From: JALZAH01 sp051000755 | GTDB taxonomy: Bacteria; Actinomycetota; Acidimicrobiia; Acidimicrobiales; Palsa-688 | DNA: 64,000 nucleotides | Reading direction: 5' to 3' | Assembly (NCBI GenBank): GCA_051000755.1 | Contig: JBPCNZ010000154.1 | Location: forward strand, 1 to 64,000 | In this document: positions 42,002-50,921 of the stretch, piece after piece | Numbering within the stretch: position 1 is the first letter of the stretch | Layout: the number at the start of each line of letters is the position of its first letter | Made by a program: the position numbers and the translations under genes | Notes under the pieces: model-generated | Databases searched by the model: none | Told to the model about the DNA's origin: nothing | What the model saw: only the letters and a program-made list of their open reading frames with translations

Positions 42002-45000
42002 ATGAGAACCCCCGCGGATCTTCCCCGTCGTCTGCCGCGCACCTCACGCCGGTTCCGGATCGGTGTTCTGGTCGTCATCGTGGTCGCGATCCTGCTGCTG
42101 ACCTCGCTGCGGGGTCTGTCTCGTTTCTGGACCGATTACCTGTGGTTCTCCGAGGTCCACTTCACCTCCGTGTTCCGCGGCGTGCTGCTCACCAAGATCG
42201 CCCTGGCCACGGTCTTCATCGTCATCTTCTTCGTCATGCTGTTCGTCAGCCTGACGGTCGCCGACCGGGTGGCGCCGGACGTGCCCGCGGTCGGCCCGCA
42301 GGATGACCTGGTGGAGCGGTACCGAGAGATCCAGGTCAAGCGGGGGCGTTGGATCCGCATCGCTACGGCCGTGATCTTCGCCCTGTTCGCCGGGGTGGGC
42401 GCCAACAAGGAGTGGAACAACTGGGATCTGTTCCGTTACCACGTCAACTTTCCGAGCTCTGACGCCCAGTTCCACAAGAACGTCGGCTTCTACGTCTTCC
42501 AACTCCCCTTTATCGACTGGCTCCTGAACTGGGTGTTCCTGGCCATCATCGTCGTCTTGATCGTCACGGTCATCGCCCACTACCTCAACGGGGGGATACG
42601 GTTCCAATCTCCATCGCAGCGCTCGACGACGGCGGTCAAGACCCATGTGTCGGTCCTGCTCGGGGTCCTGGCGCTGGTCAAGGGGGTGGACTACTACTTC
42701 CAGCGCCTGGAGGTCGTTCTCGCTCGCAACCACCTGGTCGACGGGGCGACGGCGACCGGGGTCCACGCCGAGATCCCGGCCAAGGTCCTGCTGATCGCCA
42801 TCGCTGTCATCGCCGCCGCCCTGTTCTTCTACAACATCTTCCGGCGGGGATGGACGCTGCCGATAGTCGCGGTCGTGGTCTGGGCCCTGGTGTGGGTTTT
42901 GGTCGGCGGGGTGTATCCGACTGCCTACCAGGCTCTGCGGGTGAGCCCGTCCGAGCTGACCAGAGAGACGCCCTACATCCAGCGCAACATCGACGCCACT
43001 CGGGCCGCCTACGGGTTGAGCAACGTCGCCGTCAAGCAGAACTACCAGGGCAACGCCACCCTCTCCGCATCACAGATCCAAGGCACCAGCCCCCAGGCCG
43101 TCGCCAACCAGGCCACGTTGGCCAACGTGCCCCTTCTCGACCCCCAGCAGGTGGTACAGACCTTCGACAAGTACCAGGCCCTGCGCAGCTACTACCAGTT
43201 CGGGGGTCTCAACACCGACCGCTACAGCCTCGGCGCAGGATTCGGCGACCAGCTGACCCAGGTCGTCACGTCCGTGCGCGAGCTGTACGGCCAGAACGTG
43301 CCGAGCGGATTCGTCAACCAGCACCTCGAGTACACCCATGGCTACGGTGCGGCCGTCGCCCCGGCCAGCCAGGCGGGCGTCAACGCCGACGGCACCCCGA
43401 ACTTCTCGCTCCAGAACATCCCGCCGGTGGGGACTCCGGCCGTGGCCGGAAACGGATCGCAGGTCTATTACGGCCAGGGGGCCTCGGCCAGCGGGTATGT
43501 GGTGGCCAAGTCCAAGCAGGCGGAGCTCGACTACGAGAACTCCTCCGGCACCCAGGTCTCCAATCACTACACCGGATCCGGAGGCGTCGACGCCGGGAGC
43601 CTCGTGCGCCGGCTGGCGTTCGCCTTGCGCTTCGGTGACCCCAACATGGTGCTGTCCGGGCAGATCACGTCGGCATCGAAGGTGATGTACATCCGCAACA
43701 TCGGCGACCGGGTCCGCAAGGCGGCGCCCTTCCTCAAGTACGACTCCGACCCCTACTCGGTCGTCCTCAACAACCAGATCTACTGGATCCAGGACGCGTA
43801 CACGACCTCGAACAACTATCCCTACGCCCAGGATGCGAACGTCAACCGGGTGGACCAGAGCAGCGGTCTGGCGAGCCAGTTCAACTACGTGCGCAACTCG
43901 GTCAAGGTCGTCATCAACGCCTACAACGGATCGATGAAGTTCTTCGTGATGAACAACAACGATCCGATCATCAAGGTCTACGAGAAGGCCTTCCCGGATC
44001 TGTTCACCTCCGTCGACAAGGCCGAGACCCTGATACCGGGCATCACCGCCCACTGGCGCTACCCGGCGGACCTGTTCCGGGTGCAGACCAACATGTACGG
44101 CCGGTACCACCTGACCCGGGCCGCCGACTTCTACAGCCAGGCCCAGGCGTGGACCATCAGCCAAGATCCCGGTTCAGGGAACCTCGGGCAGACCCAGCTG
44201 GCCACGGCGCTGTCCCCCAACGTGACCGGCGGCGTCGCCCAGGTCCCGACCACCCCGCGCCTGCAGCCGGAATACATCCTGGCTCACCTTCCCGACTCGA
44301 CCGAGCAGCGGTTCCTCTCGCTGCAGCCGTTCGAACCCGTGTCGTCGTCGACCAAACAGCAGAACCTGACGGCGTTCATGACCGCGTCCGCGGATCCGAA
44401 CGACTACGGCCAGTTGAATGTCTACGAGACACCGCCGGCGGACAACGTCGATGGACCCGCCCTGATCACCAACGCCATCAAATCGAACACCGCCATATCG
44501 AGTGAGCTGAGCCTCCTCAATCAGGGGAGCTCCGAGGTGGTGCTCGGTCAGGTCGAGGCCATCCCCATCGATCAGACGCTTCTCTACGTCCAGCCCATCT
44601 ACGTACAGTCGTCCACGAACCAGGTGCCCACGCTCAAGGACGCCGTCGTGGTCTACAACGGCACCGCCTACAACTCCGGCAACGCGTCCCTCGACGCGGC
44701 CCTGTGCAAGGTCACCAACATCGACGGGTCGCAGCCTTTCAGCACGTATTGCGGGACTTCGGCGGCGACCAAGACCGCCCAGGGCCAGGGGGCCGCCGGA
44801 GGTGGGACCGGCCCGAATGGGGGGACGACGACAACCACCACCCCCCCCGGCTCCCCGCCGTCGACAGCTCCGCCTGCCGGGGGAGCGGCGCCGACCGTCC
44901 AGAGCCTGCTGAGCACGGCGCAGGCCCAGTTCACGGCGGCCATGAACGCCCTCAAGACCGGCAACCTGGCCGCCTACCAGCAGGCCGTCACCAGCGCCGA

Positions 45001-45121
45001 CAACGCGGTCAACCAGGCGGCGGCGCTGGCTGCCAGCCAGCCAGGTTCGCCGACCACACCTCCCACGACCACACCTCCCACGACCGCCCCGCCTTCGACG
45101 CCCCCGCCCGCCGGCCCGTGA
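42002..45121 (+). CDS. UPF0182 (COG1615) membrane protein (Rv3193c-like)
   Basis: A 1039-residue protein with seven hydrophobic spans in the first ~320 residues (VLVVIVVAILLLTSL, IALATVFIVIFFVMLFV, IATAVIFALFAGVG and so on) and a large extracytoplasmic domain. It carries UPF0182 stretches such as WFSEVHFTSVF, YVQPIYVQSS and FVMNNNDPIIKVYEKAFP. The last ~130 residues are Thr/Pro/Gly-rich, ending PPSTPPPAGP. Function unknown. In mycobacteria the gene adjoins a PDZ-Lon protease gene and an Rv3195-like gene. ATG 42002 precedes the first helix directly. Confidence 0.92.
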   Translation: MRTPADLPRRLPRTSRRFRIGVLVVIVVAILLLTSLRGLSRFWTDYLWFSEVHFTSVFRGVLLTKIALATVFIVIFFVMLFVSLTVADRVAPDVPAVGPQDDLVERYREIQVKRGRWIRIATAVIFALFAGVGANKEWNNWDLFRYHVNFPSSDAQFHKNVGFYVFQLPFIDWLLNWVFLAIIVVLIVTVIAHYLNGGIRFQSPSQRSTTAVKTHVSVLLGVLALVKGVDYYFQRLEVVLARNHLVDGATATGVHAEIPAKVLLIAIAVIAAALFFYNIFRRGWTLPIVAVVVWALVWVLVGGVYPTAYQALRVSPSELTRETPYIQRNIDATRAAYGLSNVAVKQNYQGNATLSASQIQGTSPQAVANQATLANVPLLDPQQVVQTFDKYQALRSYYQFGGLNTDRYSLGAGFGDQLTQVVTSVRELYGQNVPSGFVNQHLEYTHGYGAAVAPASQAGVNADGTPNFSLQNIPPVGTPAVAGNGSQVYYGQGASASGYVVAKSKQAELDYENSSGTQVSNHYTGSGGVDAGSLVRRLAFALRFGDPNMVLSGQITSASKVMYIRNIGDRVRKAAPFLKYDSDPYSVVLNNQIYWIQDAYTTSNNYPYAQDANVNRVDQSSGLASQFNYVRNSVKVVINAYNGSMKFFVMNNNDPIIKVYEKAFPDLFTSVDKAETLIPGITAHWRYPADLFRVQTNMYGRYHLTRAADFYSQAQAWTISQDPGSGNLGQTQLATALSPNVTGGVAQVPTTPRLQPEYILAHLPDSTEQRFLSLQPFEPVSSSTKQQNLTAFMTASADPNDYGQLNVYETPPADNVDGPALITNAIKSNTAISSELSLLNQGSSEVVLGQVEAIPIDQTLLYVQPIYVQSSTNQVPTLKDAVVVYNGTAYNSGNASLDAALCKVTNIDGSQPFSTYCGTSAATKTAQGQGAAGGGTGPNGGTTTTTTPPGSPPSTAPPAGGAAPTVQSLLSTAQAQFTAAMNALKTGNLAAYQQAVTSADNAVNQAAALAASQPGSPTTPPTTTPPTTAPPSTPPPAGP

Positions 45122-45137
45122 CCGCCGCCCCTGACCG

Positions 45138-45896
45138 CTAGGTCACCTGAGCCCGCCGGTCCTCGCTGGTCCTCAGCGGGGGGGCTACCGCCAGGACCTG
45201 CCCTCGCTGGTGCTCAGCGAGGGGCGGGCTGACGGTCGGGGTTGGACCCGATGGCGCCTCCAGCCCCCTTGGCCGGCGGACCCAACGAATCGAGGCGCTG
45301 ATCCGGGGACCGACACCGGAGGCCACCTTGGGGACGGCGTGCTCCCAGCGGGCCTGGCAGGCTCCGCCCATGACCAGGAGATCGCCGGGTCCCGGCCGCA
45401 GATCGATGGAACGGCCTCCGCCGTAGGGCCGGAGCAGGAACGGGCGAGGCGCACCCACGGTCAGGATCGCCACCAGCGTGTCGTCGAGGTGGCGCAGTTC
45501 CCGGTCAGCGTGGAAGGCGACACTGTCGCGGCCGTCCCGGTAGTAGTTGAGACCCATGGAGGCGAAGCGGACCCGGTAGCGGCGGGCCATGCCGGCCCGG
45601 AACGCCACCAGAGCGGCATCGGGCAGCTCGGCACCCGCCTGGTACCAGCGGGTGAGGCGGGGCTCGTCGACCATCCGGTCGTACATCCGGCGCCGGCGCT
45701 GGTGCCATGCCACCTGGCCTGCGAGCCGTTCGAGCAGATCGTCGCTCCCCCGCAACCAGTCGCGAGCGACCTCGACCCAGGCCCCGCCCCCGAGGTCGGT
45801 GCGCTCGAAGGTGGATTCCGGTCGCACCTGGGTCGGTCCGGCAGCGAAGAGACTGGTTTGTCCGATGACCACGCCCACCAGGATAGGCGAACGCAC
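45138..45896 (-). CDS. AlkB-like 2-oxoglutarate/Fe(II) dioxygenase
   Basis: The 252-residue protein has the jelly-roll dioxygenase motifs: iron ligands His and Asp in FHADRE, the third His in WEHAVPKV, and the 2-oxoglutarate arginine in GPRISASIRW. MGLNYYRDGRDSVAFHAD is typical of AlkB, which removes alkyl adducts from DNA or RNA by oxidation. GTG at 45896 is the longest start; a GTG nine codons in is possible. The tail is disordered and contains two related GC-rich repeats in DNA (45160-45178 and 45201-45219), the second forming a stem. Convergent with UPF0182, 17 bases apart. Confidence 0.88.
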   Translation of the reverse strand: MRSPILVGVVIGQTSLFAAGPTQVRPESTFERTDLGGGAWVEVARDWLRGSDDLLERLAGQVAWHQRRRRMYDRMVDEPRLTRWYQAGAELPDAALVAFRAGMARRYRVRFASMGLNYYRDGRDSVAFHADRELRHLDDTLVAILTVGAPRPFLLRPYGGGRSIDLRPGPGDLLVMGGACQARWEHAVPKVASGVGPRISASIRWVRRPRGLEAPSGPTPTVSPPLAEHQRGQVLAVAPPLRTSEDRRAQVT

Positions 45897-45943
45897 GTTC
45901 GCCTCGTCACGGCAGTCCCGAAGATCCGCCCGGGACGCCCCGG

Positions 45944-46813
45944 TCAGCGGCTGGCGCTCTCCGCGACGAGCAGGGCGACGTCGATGAGGGCGACGAGCAT
46001 GGCCACCCCGAACAGCAGCCGGGGCCGCCCGCGGCGCCCGGCGACCAGTCCGACACCGACGACGAGGACGGCCAGGGCCAACCCCCCGACCGACAGGAGG
46101 CGGGGGCGGCCGGCCCCGAAGGCCAGGAACCCGGAGGCGATGACCAGCAGCGTCGCCGCCCCGAGGACGCTGGCGCGGTAGCCGAGGCGGTGGGGCAGGC
46201 CCTGTACACCGGTCGCCCGGTCGTCGTCGAGGTCAGGAGCGGCGTTGGCCAGATGGGCGCCGGTTCCCAGGAGGGCGGCGGCCACGACCTGCCACCACGG
46301 CGGGCCCGGCGCTCCGGGCAGACCCAGGCTGACGAAAGCCACGAGGAGGGGGAACGCCAGGGCGTAGGGGACGAAGGACAGCATCGTTGCCTTGAGTCGG
46401 GCGTTGTAGGCCCAGGCCAGGGCCACGGCGGTCAGGTGGGCGGCGGCAGCCCTGGGGCCCGAGAGCAGCGAAAGGGGGACCACGGCCACGACGGCGATGC
46501 CCGCCGCCCGGCCCACGACCCGGCGGGGTATCGCACCTCGGGCCACCGGTTTGTCGCCCCGAGCCGAGAGGCGGTCGCGCTCGGCGTCGAGCCAGTCGTT
46601 GTGCCAACCGACGGACAGCTGCCCGCTCAGCACCGCCCCTCCCACCGCGACCAGCCCGGTAGCGCCGCGGCCCTCGGCGGCGGCCAAGGCGACGGCGACC
46701 CCGGTCACGACCACGCTGGGCCCGGGGTGACAGGCTTCCAGCAGTGCCAGAGCACCCCGCTCGTCGCGGCGGCCGGCCACGATCCCGGCTGAGCTCTTCG
46801 GGGGCCGAGCCAT
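45944..46813 (-). CDS. UbiA-family prenyltransferase-like membrane protein
   Basis: A 289-residue membrane protein with about eight helices. The prenyl-diphosphate/Mg site is GWHNDWLDAERDRLSARGDKPVA, which fits the NDxxDxxxD motif, and a second acidic cluster is APDLDDDRATG. It would attach an isoprenoid to an aromatic or related acceptor; which one is unknown. ATG at 46813 begins a short charged N-terminus before the first helix. The gene is divergent from the epoxide hydrolase; the 158 bases between the two starts contain no recognised feature. Confidence 0.85.
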   Translation of the reverse strand: MARPPKSSAGIVAGRRDERGALALLEACHPGPSVVVTGVAVALAAAEGRGATGLVAVGGAVLSGQLSVGWHNDWLDAERDRLSARGDKPVARGAIPRRVVGRAAGIAVVAVVPLSLLSGPRAAAAHLTAVALAWAYNARLKATMLSFVPYALAFPLLVAFVSLGLPGAPGPPWWQVVAAALLGTGAHLANAAPDLDDDRATGVQGLPHRLGYRASVLGAATLLVIASGFLAFGAGRPRLLSVGGLALAVLVVGVGLVAGRRGRPRLLFGVAMLVALIDVALLVAESASR

Positions 46814-46971
46814 GAGCTCACCCTACGACGGCGTCGCTGCCGGCGAACAGGCGGGCGAACGGCCCCTGTCGCAGGAGGCGCATGGCCTGACGGTACCGGT
46901 GGGAACCGCCGCTCCTTGCCTGAATTTTGTCGCCGCGGGGCGACCGGCGGGTCCACCCTAGGATGGCCGCC

Positions 46972-47973
46972 ATGGTCGACGCGGACACCGCGACGGGGAA
47001 GGCCTCGCACCGGTTGGTCGATGTCGAGGGGGCGCGCATCCACCTGGTCGAACAGGGGGAGGGGCCGCTGGTGCTCATGGTGCACGGCTTTCCCGAGTCG
47101 TGGTACTCGTGGCGCCACCAGCTTCCCGCCGTGGCCGCCTCCGGTTTCCGGGCCGTGGCCATCGACGTGCGGGGCTATGGCCGGTCCTCCAAGCCCCTCG
47201 AGGTGGAGGCCTACCGGATGCTGCTCCACGTGGCCGACAACGCCGGGGTGGTCCGGGCCCTCGGCGAGGAGCGAGCCATCATCGTGGGCCACGACTGGGG
47301 ATCGCCCATCGCCGCCAACACCGCCCTGCTGCGACCCGACCTGTTTGTGGCCGTGGCCCTGATGAGTGTTCCCTACGCCCCCCGTAACCGCCACCGGCCG
47401 ACCGAGACGTTCGCCCGGATGGGAGGCGACGAGGAGTTCTACATCAACTACTTCCAGGAGCCGGGGCGGGCCGAGGCGGAGATCGAGGTCGACGTGCGGG
47501 GCTGGTTGGCCGGGTTCTACGTGGGGGCGTCAGGCAACCGGGTCCGGCCTCCTGACGGGGGCAGCATGATCACCGTCGGCCCGGGCGGGAGGCTCTCCGA
47601 CCGGTTCGTCGTGGGCGAGGAGCTGCCCGCCTGGCTGAGCGAGGCGGACCTCGACGTCTATGCCGAGGAGTTCGAGCGGGGAGGGTTCCGGGGTCCGCTC
47701 AACCGGTACCGCAACATCGATCGGGACTGGGAGGACCTGGCCGCGTGGACCGGGGCGCCCATCACCCAGCCCTCGCTGTTCATCGGTGGCGAGTGGGACG
47801 GGCCGACCGCATGGGGAGCCGGGGCCATCAGCCGCTACCCCGAGACCCTGCCGGGCCTGGTCGGCTCGCACATCTTGGAGCGCACCGGTCACTGGGTCCA
47901 GCAGGAACGGGCTGACGACGTCAACCGGCTCCTCGTCGAGTGGTTGACGGGCCTCGGTGCCGCCGGGTCCTGA
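46972..47973 (+). CDS. Epoxide hydrolase-like alpha/beta hydrolase
   Basis: The 333-residue protein has VHGFPESWYSWRHQLPAVA as the HGxP oxyanion hole, GHDWGSPIAANTALL with Asp as nucleophile, and RTGHWVQQERADDV with the catalytic His. Lid tyrosines are likely in residues ~150-240. It should hydrolyse an epoxide to a diol; haloalkane dehalogenases share parts of this pattern but lack the HGFPES form. ATG at 46972 has AGGA about 8 bases upstream; an ATG three codons earlier (46963) is also possible. It converges on the enoyl-CoA isomerase gene, 12 bases apart. Confidence 0.88.
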   Translation: MVDADTATGKASHRLVDVEGARIHLVEQGEGPLVLMVHGFPESWYSWRHQLPAVAASGFRAVAIDVRGYGRSSKPLEVEAYRMLLHVADNAGVVRALGEERAIIVGHDWGSPIAANTALLRPDLFVAVALMSVPYAPRNRHRPTETFARMGGDEEFYINYFQEPGRAEAEIEVDVRGWLAGFYVGASGNRVRPPDGGSMITVGPGGRLSDRFVVGEELPAWLSEADLDVYAEEFERGGFRGPLNRYRNIDRDWEDLAAWTGAPITQPSLFIGGEWDGPTAWGAGAISRYPETLPGLVGSHILERTGHWVQQERADDVNRLLVEWLTGLGAAGS

Positions 47974-47985
47974 ACGCCGCCCTCC

Positions 47986-48645
47986 TCAGCCCTCGTGGCG
48001 CAGGGCGCGGTAGACGTCGCGGTACATGCTGTACTTGATCTTGCCCATGACCGGGTCGGCCTTGGGGGCCAACTCCGCGGCCATGGCCGCGGCTCGGGGA
48101 ATGACCTCGTCGGATGGTACCGAGGCGTCGACGATGGCCGCCGCCTCGGCGCCAGGGGCCCCGTACCGGCGGCCGGTGATCATGACATCGCGCGCCGCCG
48201 TGGGCGTCAGCTTGGCCTGGACCAGGGCGCTCATGCCGGCGGGGAACGCCAGGCGCAGATCAATCTCGGGCAGGCAGAAGTACCCGCGGTCGGCGCGCAT
48301 GACCCGGTAGTCGTGGGCCAGAGCGAGGAGGCCGCCGGCGGCGTAGGCGTGGCCACCGATGGCAGCGACGGTGGGAACGGGCAGGGTGAGGATCCTGCTG
48401 AGCACCGACTCGGCGGCCTTCAGCACCTGGCTCAGCCGATCGACGTCGTCGCCGACCCAGGCCAGGTCGAGACCGTTCGACCAGAACTTGCCGGTGGCCG
48501 CGGTGACCAGGGCCCGGGGGCCCGTCGCCACGTCGACCCTCTCGAGGAGACCCAGCACTTCGGCGCTCCACGATGGGTTGATCCGGTTCTCGGTGTCGCC
48601 GAGATTCAGGACGAAGACGTCGTCGTGGCGATCGAGCTGAGGCAC
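47986..48645 (-). CDS. Enoyl-CoA hydratase/isomerase family protein (ECI-like)
   Basis: A 219-residue crotonase-fold protein. KFWSNGLDLAWVGDD matches the oxyanion-hole strand, AIGGHAYAAGGLLALAHDYRVM the second, and LPEIDLRLAFPAG places a Glu where Delta3,Delta2-enoyl-CoA isomerases have theirs. Isomerase therefore looks likelier than hydratase. GTG at 48645 is used; a GTG at 48654 is an alternative, and a longer upstream frame is not conserved. The gene is divergent from the LLM oxidoreductase by about 40 bases. Confidence 0.8.
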   Translation of the reverse strand: MPQLDRHDDVFVLNLGDTENRINPSWSAEVLGLLERVDVATGPRALVTAATGKFWSNGLDLAWVGDDVDRLSQVLKAAESVLSRILTLPVPTVAAIGGHAYAAGGLLALAHDYRVMRADRGYFCLPEIDLRLAFPAGMSALVQAKLTPTAARDVMITGRRYGAPGAEAAAIVDASVPSDEVIPRAAAMAAELAPKADPVMGKIKYSMYRDVYRALRHEG

Positions 48646-48687
48646 GGCTCCCACCCTAAGGGCCGGGACCGGAGCTAGACAGGTTCC

Positions 48688-49563
48688 ATGCGCATTGGTG
48701 TCGTCCTGCCCCAGATCGAGCTTCCCGCCGACCCTGGCGGGCTGCGGGCCTACGCCCAGGGGGTCGAGGCCCTCGGCTACACCCACATCCTGGCCTACGA
48801 CCACGTGCTCGGCGCCGACCCGGCGGTGCACCAGGGCTGGAACGGGCCCTACGACATCGCCACCACCTTCCACGAGCCCCTCGTGCTCTACGGGTTCCTG
48901 GCTGCGGTGACTTCGCTGGAGTTGGTGACCGGCATCCTGATCCTCCCCCAACGCCAGACCGCCCTGGTCGCCAAGCAGGCGGCGGAGGTGGATCTGCTGA
49001 CCGAAGGCCGGTTCCGCCTGGGTGTGGGCGTGGGGTGGAACGCGGTCGAGTACGAGGCGTTGGGCCAGGACTTCTCCACCAGGGGCCGCCGCACGGACGA
49101 GGCCGTGATCCTGCTGCGGCGCCTGTGGACGGAGAGATCGGTGACCCACGAGGGGACCTTCGAACGGGTGACCGGGGCGGGCCTGGCCCCCCTGCCCGTG
49201 CAACGGCCCATCCCGGTGTGGTTCGGGGGCCAGTCCCCGCTCGCCTACCAGCGCATGGGCCGGTTGGCCGACGGATGGTTCCCCCAGGTGGTGCCCGGGC
49301 CGAAGCTCGACGCGGCCCGAGCCATCATCGACCAGGCGGCGACCGAGGCCGGACGGGACCCGTCGACCATGGGGATGGAGGGGCGGGTCACCTGGGGCCG
49401 GGGCGGGGTCGACGGCCTGGCCGATCATGCCGGGCGCTGGCGGGGGGCCGGCGCCACCCACCTGTCGGTCGACACCATGCGCGCCGGGTTGGAGACGATC
49501 GACGACCACCTGCGGGTGCTCGGGGAGGCAGCCCAGGCCCTCGGCGTAGATTCAGCCCGGTGA
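48688..49563 (+). CDS. F420-dependent LLM-class oxidoreductase
   Basis: The 291-residue luciferase-like protein starts MRIGVVLPQIELPADPGG, has YTHILAYDHVLG, VTGILILPQRQTALVAKQAAEVD, RFRLGVGVGWNAVEYEALG and PVWFGGQSPLAYQRMGRLADGW, the family pattern of F420-dependent TIM-barrel enzymes. It is a different subgroup from the gene at 22545. Substrate unknown. Its stop overlaps the moeA start (GTGA), so they are co-translated, which is not obviously functional. Confidence 0.9.
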   Translation: MRIGVVLPQIELPADPGGLRAYAQGVEALGYTHILAYDHVLGADPAVHQGWNGPYDIATTFHEPLVLYGFLAAVTSLELVTGILILPQRQTALVAKQAAEVDLLTEGRFRLGVGVGWNAVEYEALGQDFSTRGRRTDEAVILLRRLWTERSVTHEGTFERVTGAGLAPLPVQRPIPVWFGGQSPLAYQRMGRLADGWFPQVVPGPKLDAARAIIDQAATEAGRDPSTMGMEGRVTWGRGGVDGLADHAGRWRGAGATHLSVDTMRAGLETIDDHLRVLGEAAQALGVDSAR

Positions 49564-50783
49564 TCAGCCTCGAAGAAGCCCGCGACCGTGTCCTGCGATC
49601 GTGCCCGCCGGCGGCCACCGTGCGGGTGGGGGTGGGAGACGCCCTGGACCGGGTGCTGGCCGAGCCCGTCCACGCCCCCGAGCCCGTCCCACCCTTTGCC
49701 AACACGGCGATGGACGGCTTCGCGGTGCGGGCCGCCGACGTGAGCGGCGCGTCGGCGGACCATCCGACTCGTCTGGTGATCGTCGGGACCATCGCCGCCG
49801 GCCACGCCCCGGACCGGGCCGTCGGTCCGGGAGAGGCGGTCCGGATCATGACCGGGGCGCCGTTCCCGGACGGGGCCGACGCCATCGCCATCGTGGAGAC
49901 CACCAGGCCCGACGGTGACCGCGGGGTGCTGGTCGAACGCCCCGTCAGCGCCGGCGACCACATCCGGGCCGCGGGCGAGGACCTGGCTGCCGGTCAGGAG
50001 GTGTTCCCCATCGGAACCGTCCTCGGGCCGGGGCACCTGGGCGTGCTGGCCACCACCGGTCGGGTCGACGTCGCCATCATCCCCGCGCCCCGCGTAGGGG
50101 TGCTGTCCACAGGCGACGAGCTGGTCGCCGGCGGCGGACCGCTGCGGCCGGGCCAGATCCGTGACAGCAACCGTCTGACCCTGCTCGCCCTGCTGCGCCG
50201 GGACGGCTACCCGGTGGTCGACCTGGGCATCGCCCGCGACGACGAAGCGGAGATCAACCAGAAGCTGACCGAGGCCGCCGCCTCCTGCGATGCGGTGCTG
50301 ACCAGTGGCGGCGTGTCCATGGGCGACTTCGACTACGTGAAGAAGGTCCTTGACGAGATCGGGGACATGAGCTGGATGCAGGTGGCGATCCGCCCGGCCA
50401 AGCCGTTCGCCTTCGGCACCATCGCCACCACGCCGGTCTTCGGCCTGCCGGGCAACCCGGTGTCGTCGATGGTGAGCTACGAGCTGCTGGCCCGCAGCGG
50501 GTTGCGGGCCATGGCGGGTCATCCGCCAGACCGCCTCCACCACCCCCTGATCCCGGCGGTGGTCGACGACGACAGCCTGCACCGGCGTCCCGACGCCCGG
50601 ACCAACTACAGCCGGGTCAACGCCACCATGGGCGCCGACGGCCGCTATCACGTCCGGACCGCCGGAGGGCAGGCTTCCAATCTGCTGTGGCCCATGGCCG
50701 TCGCCGATGCCCTCGCCGTCGTTCCCCCCGGCGATGGTGTGGCCGCCGGGGGCGAGGTCGCCATCATTCTGCTCCCGGGTTAG
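49560..50783 (+). CDS. moeA: Molybdopterin molybdenumtransferase MoeA
   Basis: MoeA inserts molybdenum into adenylated molybdopterin. The 407-residue protein shows all four domains, with NTAMDGFAVRAADV, MTGAPFPDGADAIAIVE, GVLSTGDELVAGG, GQIRDSNRLTLLALLRR, LTSGGVSMGDFDYVKKVL and GLPGNPVSSMVSYELL. The gene overlaps the preceding oxidoreductase (GTGA) and is followed after 138 bases by moaA, then by the molybdenum hydroxylase cluster. Together with MoaA and MoaE this supplies cofactor for that cluster. The 138-base gap has no recognised riboswitch or terminator. Confidence 0.95.
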   Translation: MISLEEARDRVLRSCPPAATVRVGVGDALDRVLAEPVHAPEPVPPFANTAMDGFAVRAADVSGASADHPTRLVIVGTIAAGHAPDRAVGPGEAVRIMTGAPFPDGADAIAIVETTRPDGDRGVLVERPVSAGDHIRAAGEDLAAGQEVFPIGTVLGPGHLGVLATTGRVDVAIIPAPRVGVLSTGDELVAGGGPLRPGQIRDSNRLTLLALLRRDGYPVVDLGIARDDEAEINQKLTEAAASCDAVLTSGGVSMGDFDYVKKVLDEIGDMSWMQVAIRPAKPFAFGTIATTPVFGLPGNPVSSMVSYELLARSGLRAMAGHPPDRLHHPLIPAVVDDDSLHRRPDARTNYSRVNATMGADGRYHVRTAGGQASNLLWPMAVADALAVVPPGDGVAAGGEVAIILLPG

Positions 50784-50921
50784 CGAGGCTGGCATCTGCG
50801 GGCGCCGACCCGCCGGGACCCTTGAGCGAAGGGGAAGGAGGGGCCAGGAGCCTGGCTCTTGCGAGGTGGCGGCGACCGCGACACTCCGTCGCAGTCGTCT
50901 GATCACCCGTAGGCTGGAGCT

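Noticed and set aside
45160..45222. Repeated CCTCGCTGGT-CTCAGCG elements as terminators between UPF0182 and the AlkB-like gene
   Set aside because: They lie inside the AlkB-like coding end and lack T runs; noted only as a direct repeat with one stem.
50784..50921. Possible molybdenum cofactor riboswitch upstream of moaA
   Set aside because: I could not find the conserved helices of the Moco RNA motif, and the gap is only 138 bases with small local stems.
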